Below are positions 8,071 to 15,982 of a stretch of DNA of 35,274 nucleotides, piece after piece. Numbering within the stretch: position 1 is the stretch's first letter; the number at the start of each line of letters is the position of its first letter. The stretch is from Cenarchaeum symbiont of Oopsacas minuta (GTDB taxonomy: Archaea > Thermoproteota > Nitrososphaeria > Nitrososphaerales > Nitrosopumilaceae), in the NCBI GenBank assembly GCA_029948415.1, contig JAJIZT010000001.1, forward strand, positions 803,475 to 838,748, read 5' to 3'. The notes beneath the pieces are model-generated. The model searched no databases. It saw nothing but the letters and a program-made list of their open reading frames with translations, and was not told the origin of the DNA. The translations under genes were made by a program, and so were the position numbers.

Positions 8071-9313
8071 CGATTAATCTCCATCTGTCTGCAATTCTAC
8101 TACTAATTGCAGCACGACCTTTTTTGAATGTGCATACTGGACGGCGGAACTCTACTGTTATTTTTCCATCACCAGTCTTTGTAACCTTGCATAGCTCAGG
8201 TGATGTACCTATACTAAATCGTAACATATCTCCTGTCTTTATCGGCTGTACTTTGGCAGTAGACTGCATTCCAACTGCCGAATCAAAGAGGTTTGTCTTA
8301 AATGATGCAGTCATTGTGCTATCTGGAAGTGTTCCAGGCTTGCCTATTACAGCACCAATCAACGCATCACCACTAGCCATAGATGGATCGAGCTTTGTTC
8401 CTATTGCCACAAGTCCACCAGGAAGTACACTCTCTACCAATCCTGCTCCTGTTCCAAGCGAATCTATTTTTGTTACAATTGTATTGTATGTGTTCTTTTT
8501 ACCTTCTTGCACTCCAGGTTTTATCTCGATCTCATCGCCCACTTTGAACATCCCAGCAGTTAGCGAACCGCCTATAATTCCACCTTTCATCTTTGATATA
8601 TTTGTGCCAGGTCTGTTTACATCAAATGAGCGTAATACATGCATTATGGGATCTGCCTTGCTGTCACGTTTTGGTGTAGTTATCTGCGACTCTATGGCGC
8701 CTATGAGAGCATCTTTGTTCAGTCCAGACTGCGCTGAGACAGGTATGATGGGCGCATCGAGATTGAATTTGGTCATAAATTTTTTCATCTCTGAATGGGT
8801 TGCAATAGCCTCTTCGTACGTAAGTAGATCAATTTTATTTTGTGCCACTATAATTTGTTTTATTCCAAGAATCTGCAATGCCAAAAGATGCTCTTCAGTT
8901 TGTAACTGTGGTACTTTTTGATCTGCACCGATAACCAAGATACTTCCATCCATCAGAGCTGCTCCAGATAACATGTTTGCCATGAGACTCTCGTGACCTG
9001 GACTGTCCACTATGCTTACAACTCTACTAAGATCTGATTTTTTTCCACAGTTGGAACATTTTGATTCTGTTGAATATCCTTCAGGCTCGGAGCATTTTGG
9101 GCATTTGTAAAACGCTACATCTGAATATCCAACACGTATTGTAATTCCTCGTTTTAGTTCCTGACTGTGCATACTAGTCCATACACCAGTAAGCGATTGT
9201 ACAAGTGTGGTTTTGCCATGATCCACATGTCCTGCGGTTCCTATGTTAATACAAGGTTGATATCCATGTTTTTTTATATACCAATCGGGTAGATCATTTT
9301 TCCAATGTTTCAA
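8051..9313 (-). CDS. eif2g: Translation initiation factor aIF2, gamma subunit
   Basis: This 420-residue GTPase carries initiator Met-tRNA to the small ribosomal subunit as part of aIF2. The G1 motif is GTAGHVDHGKTT near residues 26-37, RGITI marks switch 1, DSPGHE is G3 and AQNKIDLL is G4. A zinc knuckle with four cysteines (CPKC and CSNC) lies between G2 and G3, as in archaeal and eukaryotic gamma subunits and unlike EF-Tu or SelB. The start is TTG, giving KHWKNDLPDWYIKKHGYQP, the usual archaeal N-terminus. It follows rps6e by 30 bases and overlaps the PIN gene, forming the conserved S6e-aIF2 gamma-PIN order. Confidence 0.97.
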   Translation of the reverse strand: MKHWKNDLPDWYIKKHGYQPCINIGTAGHVDHGKTTLVQSLTGVWTSMHSQELKRGITIRVGYSDVAFYKCPKCSEPEGYSTESKCSNCGKKSDLSRVVSIVDSPGHESLMANMLSGAALMDGSILVIGADQKVPQLQTEEHLLALQILGIKQIIVAQNKIDLLTYEEAIATHSEMKKFMTKFNLDAPIIPVSAQSGLNKDALIGAIESQITTPKRDSKADPIMHVLRSFDVNRPGTNISKMKGGIIGGSLTAGMFKVGDEIEIKPGVQEGKKNTYNTIVTKIDSLGTGAGLVESVLPGGLVAIGTKLDPSMASGDALIGAVIGKPGTLPDSTMTASFKTNLFDSAVGMQSTAKVQPIKTGDMLRFSIGTSPELCKVTKTGDGKITVEFRRPVCTFKKGRAAISSRIADRWRLIGAGTVA

Positions 9314-9343
9314 TATGTGATGGTATGCGTGCGTATGTTTAAG

Positions 9344-9772
9344 TTATTCTTTTTCTTGTTTTAGCTTTTTTGCAGGTTTGTCTTTTTGATCCTCATTTTT
9401 GGGAGTTTCTAGTTTGTCCTCTTTTTCTGGAATGATGCCATCTAGTCTACAGTTTATCTGATAAATTTCTTCTGTGATCTGCTCTCCTCGTACGAGTTTG
9501 CGTTTGCGCATTCCAGTCTCGGTCTTGCGCAGACCAACTCCAGGTGAAAGTAACACATACTTGCGTGTTCCACCATGCACATCTTGTCTCATGGGAACAC
9601 CAGACTTGTCACTACCTCCAGTTATCTTGATCTTTCCTCCAAATCCAACTATTGACGCATCTAGCTCCTTGCCGATCCCTGAGCTTAGCAATGGTATGGC
9701 CTCGTCATCTTTTAGTTCCTTTGTAGTGGATCTTCCCTTTGTATCTGATATTGTAATCTTAAAACTTGCCAT
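9344..9772 (-). CDS. rps6e: 30S ribosomal protein S6e
   Basis: The 142-residue protein has the S6e core: a beta-rich N-terminus, GFGGKIKITGGSDKSGVPMR around residues 43-62, and GTRKYVLLSPGVGLRK following. S6e is a small-subunit protein shared by archaea and eukaryotes. The last 25 or so residues are a lysine- and glutamate-rich tail (PAKKLKQEKE) with few structured residues, probably disordered. It heads the translation cluster with aIF2 gamma 30 bases downstream. AT-rich TATA-like stretches lie about 20-30 bases before the ATG at 9770-9772. Confidence 0.95.
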   Translation of the reverse strand: MASFKITISDTKGRSTTKELKDDEAIPLLSSGIGKELDASIVGFGGKIKITGGSDKSGVPMRQDVHGGTRKYVLLSPGVGLRKTETGMRKRKLVRGEQITEEIYQINCRLDGIIPEKEDKLETPKNEDQKDKPAKKLKQEKE

Positions 9773-9809
9773 GTAAACGATCTGCGTCTTAAGTCTAATT
9801 AACGTTTAG

Positions 9810-9900
9810 ATGTATGAGGTCATCTACTCTATATTTTTGTATGCAAATGTAGAACTTTCTTGATAATTATGGGCAGGGACGTGACCTCTTACCTTTTTTT
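9810..9900 (+). ncRNA. Candidate small structured RNA with terminator-like end
   Basis: GAGGTCA at 9816-9822 is the reverse complement of TGACCTC at 9882-9888, and a run of seven T follows at 9894-9900. Inside, TCTAC and GTAGA can form a second short stem. The stretch has no reading frame of note and lies between the divergent genes rps6e and the 40-residue zinc ribbon. The pattern could be a small RNA ended by a U-run, or chance pairing in AT-rich DNA. A weak TATA-like CTTAAG lies near 9789-9794. Confidence 0.22.
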
Positions 9901-9995
9901 ATATTAGCATACATCTCTCTCATGTACCATTTTGACTATATCGATCAAAATGTTGTACATATCGAATTAAATTTACCATCTATTCTTACACACAT

Positions 9996-10118
9996 ATGTC
10001 TGAATCTACTTTGTGTCCAAAATGTGGTGAAAAGATGATAGATGTGCAGGTGTGTCATCTTATCTGTCCAAGGTGTGGTTCTAATTTGGATTGCTCTGAA
10101 AAAGGAATTTTTTGGTAG
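9996..10118 (+). CDS. 40-residue zinc-ribbon microprotein
   Basis: The frame ATG 9996 to TAG 10118 encodes 40 residues with two CPxCG knuckles: CPKCGEKM at residues 7-14 and CPRCGSNL at 24-31, plus one more cysteine at 33. Four paired cysteines predict one structural zinc site. An AT-rich TATA-like stretch (AATTAAATTTA) lies about 20-30 bases upstream, compatible with a leaderless mRNA. It runs tail to tail with a second zinc-ribbon gene, nine bases apart. The role is unknown; such proteins often bind nucleic acid or partner proteins. Confidence 0.65.
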   Translation: MSESTLCPKCGEKMIDVQVCHLICPRCGSNLDCSEKGIFW

Positions 10119-10127
10119 ATACTGTGC

Positions 10128-10301
10128 CTATATGCCAGGTCTATTAGGAATATAGTCAGCTGCCATGTTTATCGCCTCTTCTTTCATGGTCTCTATGTAC
10201 TCTTCATAACCGTCCATGTATCCACAGTTGTCACATTTAACATGCGTCATCTGCTCGTTAACGGTTGCAATCTCTCCGCACTTTGGACATTTTGCATTCA
10301 T
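10128..10301 (-). CDS. 57-residue zinc-ribbon microprotein
   Basis: Read from ATG 10299-10301 on the minus strand, the product has 57 residues with knuckles CPKCGE at 5-10 and CDNCGY at 23-28, then an acidic helix-like tail (GYEEYIETMKEEAINMAADY). The four cysteines predict one zinc site. A TATA-like TTATATAG on the minus strand lies 21 bases before the start and may be shared with the divergent tRNA-Gly. I do not recognise a function. Confidence 0.7.
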   Translation of the reverse strand: MNAKCPKCGEIATVNEQMTHVKCDNCGYMDGYEEYIETMKEEAINMAADYIPNRPGI

Positions 10302-10322
10302 TGCATATAGTTGGTATTGAAA

Positions 10323-10330
10323 CTATATAA
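10323..10330. promoter_or_regulatory. TATA-like box between the zinc-ribbon gene and tRNA-Gly
   Basis: CTATATAA lies 21 bases from the zinc-ribbon ATG on one side and 24 bases from the tRNA-Gly 5' end on the other. Only about 53 bases separate the two genes, so one box may serve both directions. This is inferred from spacing alone. Confidence 0.45.
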
Positions 10331-10354
10331 TGTTAATCTGAATGTTTATTGTAT

Positions 10355-10428
10355 GCGGAGTTAGTCCAGCCTGGTAGGACGTCAGCTTCCCAAGCTGAAG
10401 GCCGCGTGTTCAAATCCCGCACTCCGCA
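10355..10428 (+). tRNA. tRNA-Gly (anticodon CCC)
   Basis: The 74-base cloverleaf folds with a perfect 7-bp acceptor stem (GCGGAGT with ACTCCGC), D arm GTCC/GGAC around a GGTA-bearing loop, and a 5-bp anticodon stem TCAGC/GCTGA around loop TTCCCAA, so the anticodon is CCC. The T loop is TTCAAAT. The T stem has four pairs and one U-C mismatch (GCGTG with CCCGC). CCA is not encoded and there is no intron. The last 19 bases overlap the 3' end of the antisense C39-like gene. Confidence 0.95.
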
Positions 10429-11384
10429 CCTAATTCAGCAAGTGTCTCTCGTATAGAATCTCCGTCAAGTGCATCTGGTGTGTTACACAAATATGCCTCA
10501 AAATCTTTACGTGCTCCAGTTTTATTACCTTGATTCATTCTCGTAATGGCTCGATTTTTGTATATAGGACCGTATCTAGTAGCGTTTATCGATATTGCCT
10601 TTGTGTAAAATTTCTCAGCCTCTGCATACGACTGGAGTTTTATGTAATAGTTTCCTAGACCTCTAAATGAAAGATATGATCTTGGGTTTATCTCTAGAGC
10701 TCTTTCATAATGTGTTATACACTCGGCAGAATTATTTTCGTTTAATATTGAACCAAGTAGAGAGTGTGCTGTAGAATTGGATGAGTAAAGCTGTATGGCA
10801 TCTTTTAGCGATTTTATAGCACTCTTTGCATCTCCAAGCAGGTTTTGTTTCTCTGATAAAAAACATAGTCTGTTTGACTGTCTTTCCTCCTCAGAACATG
10901 GCATATTTACGAGTTTTTCGGGAGGTGCTATGATTATTGCAATGTATCCGTCTTCGGACCAGAGTGCATCAAACTGTTCTTCTGGTATGACACCCATTTG
11001 AAATTCACCTTTGCTGTTTGGTTGTGGTATGTAATGTAGTATAGTTTTCGATTCATCATCATATCCAGATATTACAGAGGCGTGCTGCACGGTACGCGAT
11101 ATGCCAGGTAGTATGGCTATCGGAGGTATTCCATCGTCTATGATCCTTCGCAATCCATTCATGTCTGAATGTAGCACTATGCACCCTAGACCGTGATCTT
11201 CTGCAAGATCCATCCCTTCTGCTAGTATACTGCCGTTTATCTGTGGATATTTTTTTGCAATACTTGTAGCTTTATCCATTGGCAGATCAACATTCCAGTA
11301 TCTTGATACTGCATTTATTGAGAGTGGTAGGCATATGTTATCCTCCGTTACAGGAGGCAATATCAGATCGCGATCAGAGGACAT
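10410..11384 (-). CDS. C39-peptidase-like domain fused to TPR repeats
   Basis: The 324-residue protein has two parts. Residues 1-160 resemble the papain-like C39 fold: cysteine C18 at the start of a helix (NICLPLSINAVSRYW) and H101 in VQHASVISGYDD. The usual catalytic Asp of C39 (DP after the histidine strand) is not clear: HYIPQPN stands there, so activity is doubtful. Residues from about 175 to 310 are tetratricopeptide repeats, including YERALEINPRSYLSFRGLGN and FYTKAISINATRYGPIYKN, a protein-binding scaffold. No signal peptide is visible, so it is likely cytoplasmic. It lies 31 bases after the amidotransferase gene in the same direction. Its last six codons are the complement of the tRNA-Gly T arm and acceptor. 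Confidence 0.68.
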   Translation of the reverse strand: MSSDRDLILPPVTEDNICLPLSINAVSRYWNVDLPMDKATSIAKKYPQINGSILAEGMDLAEDHGLGCIVLHSDMNGLRRIIDDGIPPIAILPGISRTVQHASVISGYDDESKTILHYIPQPNSKGEFQMGVIPEEQFDALWSEDGYIAIIIAPPEKLVNMPCSEEERQSNRLCFLSEKQNLLGDAKSAIKSLKDAIQLYSSNSTAHSLLGSILNENNSAECITHYERALEINPRSYLSFRGLGNYYIKLQSYAEAEKFYTKAISINATRYGPIYKNRAITRMNQGNKTGARKDFEAYLCNTPDALDGDSIRETLAELGAECGI

Positions 11385-11415
11385 GAATTATTTCTACCGT
11401 TTCCCATAATATTCT

Positions 11416-11946
11416 TTACGTGTCGGCAAATTTTAAGAGCATCTTTTGTCCACCATACGTCTCTTCTGGATGAAATTGAGCGCCAAACATCTTTGTTCCA
11501 ACAACGTGCACGAATTCATTTTCACACGTCTCTGATCCACCAATCCTCTCGAGTCTAGATCCAAGATTTGCAATCTCATATCTATGACTCTCAAAGACCT
11601 GCTGCACCCCTGTATCGCATAATGGATTTTGTTCAAATGTGACCTTTTCGAGTCCTCTGCGTACTTTGGACATCTTTCGTATGGTTCCACCAAAAGTCAG
11701 AGCGAGCATCTCTGCACCATAACATATCCCAAAGAGTGGCTTTCCTGTGGAATCTGCATGCCGAATTATCGCTGCGTTTACGGCGTTTGTTTTTTTGTTG
11801 TTGCTCTTACGACCAGAGAGTATGAATGAATCATATCTTTTTAAATCATCATCTACACTGTTTGGAGTTAGTCGAGTCACTAGAAAGTTGTCAAGACATT
11901 CTTCTATATCGTCTGTAAATACTGATCCGTTGTCAACTAGTAGCAC
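11416..11946 (-). CDS. Class I glutamine amidotransferase (GuaA small-subunit-like)
   Basis: The 176-residue protein has the class I GATase triad: nucleophile C75 in GICYGAEML and H159-x-E161 in AQFHPEET. It is a free-standing glutaminase domain that would give ammonia to a partner. Closest in form is the archaeal GMP synthase subunit A (about 185-190 residues). However, the usual GGP oxyanion strand reads SGR at residues 44-46, and no synthetase subunit adjoins it, so the partner is uncertain. The start is GTG at 11944-11946, one base after the UPF0182 stop, indicating translational coupling. Confidence 0.78.
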   Translation of the reverse strand: MLLVDNGSVFTDDIEECLDNFLVTRLTPNSVDDDLKRYDSFILSGRKSNNKKTNAVNAAIIRHADSTGKPLFGICYGAEMLALTFGGTIRKMSKVRRGLEKVTFEQNPLCDTGVQQVFESHRYEIANLGSRLERIGGSETCENEFVHVVGTKMFGAQFHPEETYGGQKMLLKFADT

Positions 11947-11947
11947 C

Positions 11948-14788
11948 TTATTTCCCTACTTCGATGGATATATAGTGTAACTCTAACACACCATCGCGCA
12001 AAAGTACAGTTCCAAAGTTGAGATCACTCTCTGTCTCCCAAAGAAACACCCTAGAGGTACGCGGTTTTACATAGTCTGATATAAACTCGTCAACTAGAGT
12101 CTCAGTCTCTTCTCTTTGCACATCTGTGTAAAAGAACGCTTCTGCCTGTACAAATGTTATGGGTATCTGAATGGATGATGGTTCTACTACTTGTAGACCC
12201 GATTCAGTAAACAATGCACGGACAATAGATACTCTCTCGTCTCTATCTAGTGCTATGGCCCCTGCCTCTACTGATGCAGTAGGTGCTACTCCTGAGAGTT
12301 TATTCAGATATGCCTCAAATGCCTCTTCTTGTGTCTCTCCAAGACCGACATGATACTCTCCTGTAAATGCAGCTCCAACTGCGGCAATAGTGCCAAGTTG
12401 TGCTACTACCCCTCCAGCGCCTGCAGTATATACTGGTATAAAGTACGTATCATGATCTCCAACTCTATACAGTATATTGTCCCCAATGCGAGGATTACGC
12501 AAGAGCGTCTTTAACTGTGCAAAGTCAGGATCTCTGTCTAGTGCTTCACGTACTGCAGTAGGACCGATTAATTTTGTAGTTGAGTTTAGTGGAATTTCAT
12601 AAAACTGCATCTTGCCTAGGTTTGGCATATCGTTTTGCACTATCATAAAACCAGCAAGGTTACGTCCTTGAGAGCCACGCAACTCCAAAGAAAGTAGTCC
12701 AAGAAACTCCGTTTGGTTGAATCCTGGAGGTTTTGCTTCTATGTAATAGGTGTCAAGACCAGCTGGAATTTCATAAAATTCATTTGCTTGTATGTACGTT
12801 TCAATGTCCGTTACATGATAAAAGTTGTACATACTTGTCTTCCAATTGAATAGTTCTACAGGATATCTTGCCTGATTATCAAGCCATTCTGGCATGGGCT
12901 CAAATCTGTCTCCGTATTGACTCTCAAACATTTTTGTGAAAAAGTCATCACCTACCTTTAAGAGTCGAATGTCTCCATTATACGTATCAATCAGCGCGTA
13001 TCCTACTAGACGTATGTAAAAGTTTTCAGATGACCATGGAATATTGTCAGCCTTTATTCCGAATATGAGTGGCATCAACCAATACGTGTTTTCACCGTCG
13101 GTTACTGGATACGAGTCTATATCTTTACCAAAGAAATTATATACAAAATATGGGTACAGTTGAGACATTCTATCGTTGATGTCTTTGTACCTCATCAGAT
13201 GTACTGGCTCGCTTGGAAATGAGAGTACAAAATTCGGCTCAAATATCCAGCTTATTGGCGGTGAGACTGTCAGACCGCCACGCCCTTCATAAAACACTCC
13301 GTTCAATTCAGCACTCTCTACTCTATTCTCTGGGTATGTAGACCATGTATCTTCCAACAATCCTCCTTCTCCATAGTATATGGTGCGCTGCTCGAAGAAT
13401 GTTGCACTGTCTATGATCTTTCCCTTTGTGGCATCAAGTGTCAAAAATCCGTTCGGTACATGCGTATACACCAAATGTTCGTTATACCATCTATTTCCAA
13501 CGTCAACTGACGGTGGAAGAACTGGCTTCATTGATGCTGTCCAGTATAATGTATCATTAAAGCGGAGTATATCATTGTCTTCAAAATCAACATATGGAAT
13601 TAGTCCAATCTCTGGCTTTAGCTTTGCGAATGCAGCATCCCAGTCCCATACGCGTATGACTTTGAGCACATCGGAATTTTCATCTACATATCTAGGTATG
13701 TTGTTTGGTTGTACAGATACCAAGTCTACTCTGTGTTCGTTTACCTCTATCTGATCTAGCTGAGCCAAGTGTCTGTTTATCCCTATCTGTTGTGCAGTGT
13801 AAGGTCCAAGATACTCTATTTTTTTGGCGTCGGCGATGCCATCATTTACAGATATGATTCCTCCCACAGATATTACAATTACACTTATGACAATAATGCG
13901 TAAGAGAACATCCTTTGGCATCATGTGGGTTAGCACCTTTGATCGTATTCGATCCATCGTGGCAAATACAATTAATGCAATCCCTGTTACAAAAAATCCT
14001 GCTATAGTATATCGCGTGTTATAGTCAATGTCACTTGTAAAGAACATATTGATACACGACCAAATTATGCCCACACCAACTATGGTCTCCATTATAGATA
14101 CGTATCTGCGATAATTTGGTTTTGATTCTCCATGCATATATGATGTAATTATTCCCAGTATGTGATGTATGCCAAGATACAACAATAGTCGTAATCCTAT
14201 GGCTCCAAGTACGGGAGGTATGAGCAAAAGTAATGCTGGGATCATCGGAATCACAATATCCGTACTATATGTAGAGTCTATTGGAGGTGTTACAAACGGA
14301 AGCGTAAACAATTTGGCTATGTGTTCTGCACCAAGAGAATCACCTTGGATGAACTCCATGGCGGCAAATCCAAACAATATGTTTGTAAAGAATGCTCCAA
14401 AGAGCAGAATTTTAGTAATCTGCCATATTACAAATGAGATGGTTCCAAGTTTGTATTTTTTATAGCCCTCAATATTTTTGATATTCGGATTTTGACTAGA
14501 GGAGATAAATGAGATCAACGTATTGATTATATACCAAAAGATGGAAGATCTAGAAACAATGTTGACTCGTACTAGAGCTATAACCGATAGTATGACTGCG
14601 GAGATTAGCGAGTAAAAGAGTGGTTTTGTAAACTGGTCATCAAATTCATTCACATTCATAAAGAATGCTACTGCTGGACGACCAACAATGACTATTATGA
14701 GTATTGCGATGAATGCTATGATACCAAAACGTACCATATTTCCTGCATTTGGTGGAGGTTGTGGCCTCTCTGTTGATGCGCTATACAA
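11948..14788 (-). CDS. UPF0182 family membrane protein
   Basis: This 946-residue protein matches the large UPF0182 family in layout. The first 310 or so residues contain about eight hydrophobic helices (for example IIAFIAILIIVIVG at 24-37 and LRIIVISVIVISVGGI near 297). A long external domain follows, with motifs such as DWDAAFAKLKPEIG, GEGGLLEDTW and IFGIKADNIPWSSENFYIR. The last 50 residues contain the family's acidic-hydrophobic tail. Function is unknown in all members. The start is TTG at 14786-14788, with a TATA-like AATATTAATTG about 25 bases upstream; ATG 14737 is an alternative that would remove a proline-rich leader. It heads a co-directional set with the amidotransferase and C39-like genes. 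Confidence 0.85.
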   Translation of the reverse strand: MYSASTERPQPPPNAGNMVRFGIIAFIAILIIVIVGRPAVAFFMNVNEFDDQFTKPLFYSLISAVILSVIALVRVNIVSRSSIFWYIINTLISFISSSQNPNIKNIEGYKKYKLGTISFVIWQITKILLFGAFFTNILFGFAAMEFIQGDSLGAEHIAKLFTLPFVTPPIDSTYSTDIVIPMIPALLLLIPPVLGAIGLRLLLYLGIHHILGIITSYMHGESKPNYRRYVSIMETIVGVGIIWSCINMFFTSDIDYNTRYTIAGFFVTGIALIVFATMDRIRSKVLTHMMPKDVLLRIIVISVIVISVGGIISVNDGIADAKKIEYLGPYTAQQIGINRHLAQLDQIEVNEHRVDLVSVQPNNIPRYVDENSDVLKVIRVWDWDAAFAKLKPEIGLIPYVDFEDNDILRFNDTLYWTASMKPVLPPSVDVGNRWYNEHLVYTHVPNGFLTLDATKGKIIDSATFFEQRTIYYGEGGLLEDTWSTYPENRVESAELNGVFYEGRGGLTVSPPISWIFEPNFVLSFPSEPVHLMRYKDINDRMSQLYPYFVYNFFGKDIDSYPVTDGENTYWLMPLIFGIKADNIPWSSENFYIRLVGYALIDTYNGDIRLLKVGDDFFTKMFESQYGDRFEPMPEWLDNQARYPVELFNWKTSMYNFYHVTDIETYIQANEFYEIPAGLDTYYIEAKPPGFNQTEFLGLLSLELRGSQGRNLAGFMIVQNDMPNLGKMQFYEIPLNSTTKLIGPTAVREALDRDPDFAQLKTLLRNPRIGDNILYRVGDHDTYFIPVYTAGAGGVVAQLGTIAAVGAAFTGEYHVGLGETQEEAFEAYLNKLSGVAPTASVEAGAIALDRDERVSIVRALFTESGLQVVEPSSIQIPITFVQAEAFFYTDVQREETETLVDEFISDYVKPRTSRVFLWETESDLNFGTVLLRDGVLELHYISIEVGK

Positions 14789-14865
14789 AACTGATCATAT
14801 GCTCAAACATAGCAATTAATATTTTGCCAAAAAAACTATGCTTTTTACATGATAATCTGCAAAAT

Positions 14866-15981
14866 CTAGCTAGATATGGCGTGCGCTGTCCCCTTACACA
14901 TCATATATACTGCCGCAAACCTCTCGACCTCAACTTTTGTCTCTTTTATATATGGCCCATATGTTCTGCCACCAAGTGAAAACCTTATCGGGCATTGCGC
15001 ACTTATCTTTACTAGATCACAGTCGATAAAACATGCATCTTGATATGGATCAAATTTTGCCAAGTCCGTGCAGAGTATCTTTGCTAGACCGCTTTTACTG
15101 TTCAGAGATCCGGGCATACGAAATATCCTATGTATATCTCCAGTCACTTGCATGTCAATACATGCGCCCATCGTATACTGGGCATTTTTTAATTTTTCAG
15201 CAATTTTTACATATTCTGTATTGGAAGTTGATCTTGGAGCATTTTTACCAAAAAATTTCTTTGCAACTCGACCATGCCATCCTGGATCATCCTCTGTCGG
15301 GAATTTTTTTCTATCAATTTTAGAGCGACGCACTCCATATGTTTCTGGCATCACATTGTAAAATCTGATATAGTCTCCAAGTGCAACTCTAGCGCGAGGT
15401 TCTAACATATTATATTCAGTCTTTCCTACATGTACATGAAAGCCTTCGTTACCTGAAAAATATATCTCTATGAGATCTGCACATATTCCAAGATCGTTTT
15501 CTAGTATGTCAACTAGTTTTACAACTTGTTTTTTTGCTGCATTTATGCAATTTTTACATGGCCATGAACTTGAGATGTGTTTTATCGAATTACATTGTGG
15601 ACATTTGGATGATTCTTTGTAAACATTTTTGCATTCGCCGCACACTCTACACGTATGTGAATATCTGCAATCTAGATGCAAATCTTTTGCATCAATATCG
15701 AATATCAGATCTGCTCCCTGCCAATCTTTTTTCTTCATATCCATATTTGGAAACAAGTAATAGCTATTGGAACAGTATACATCTGCTGGAGAATTTTCAA
15801 CCAAAAGTAACCTCATTGCTTTTTCATCTTGTACATTCATGTGACGAATCATGCCACCAGTAAATTTTTTGTAACCAAACTCTCTTTTTGCAATATCTGT
15901 TGGAACAGGAATTTCTGTCAGGTGTGAAAGATAATATCTTTTAAACGATCTTTCAAGTAGTTTTACATCTTGATCGTTCAT
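14866..15981 (-). CDS. priS: DNA primase small (catalytic) subunit PriS
   Basis: PriS makes primers at replication forks together with PriL. The 371-residue product has the catalytic acidic pair D95 and D97 in DLIFDIDAKD, a cysteine-rich zinc knob at about 105-135 (CRVCGEC, KCPQC), and SGNEGFHVHVG, the conserved nucleotide-binding strand of the archaeo-eukaryotic primase fold. The frame is open upstream to 16194, but that part lies inside priL and is not primase-like. ATG 15979-15981 directly after the priL stop (15983) is the natural start. The two subunits therefore form a coupled operon. Confidence 0.95.
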   Translation of the reverse strand: MNDQDVKLLERSFKRYYLSHLTEIPVPTDIAKREFGYKKFTGGMIRHMNVQDEKAMRLLLVENSPADVYCSNSYYLFPNMDMKKKDWQGADLIFDIDAKDLHLDCRYSHTCRVCGECKNVYKESSKCPQCNSIKHISSSWPCKNCINAAKKQVVKLVDILENDLGICADLIEIYFSGNEGFHVHVGKTEYNMLEPRARVALGDYIRFYNVMPETYGVRRSKIDRKKFPTEDDPGWHGRVAKKFFGKNAPRSTSNTEYVKIAEKLKNAQYTMGACIDMQVTGDIHRIFRMPGSLNSKSGLAKILCTDLAKFDPYQDACFIDCDLVKISAQCPIRFSLGGRTYGPYIKETKVEVERFAAVYMMCKGTAHAISS

Positions 15982-15982
15982 G

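Noticed and set aside
8034-8921. A 295-residue open frame on the plus strand
   Set aside because: It lies opposite aIF2 gamma, whose motifs are unmistakable; the plus-strand product is proline- and serine-rich with no family features.
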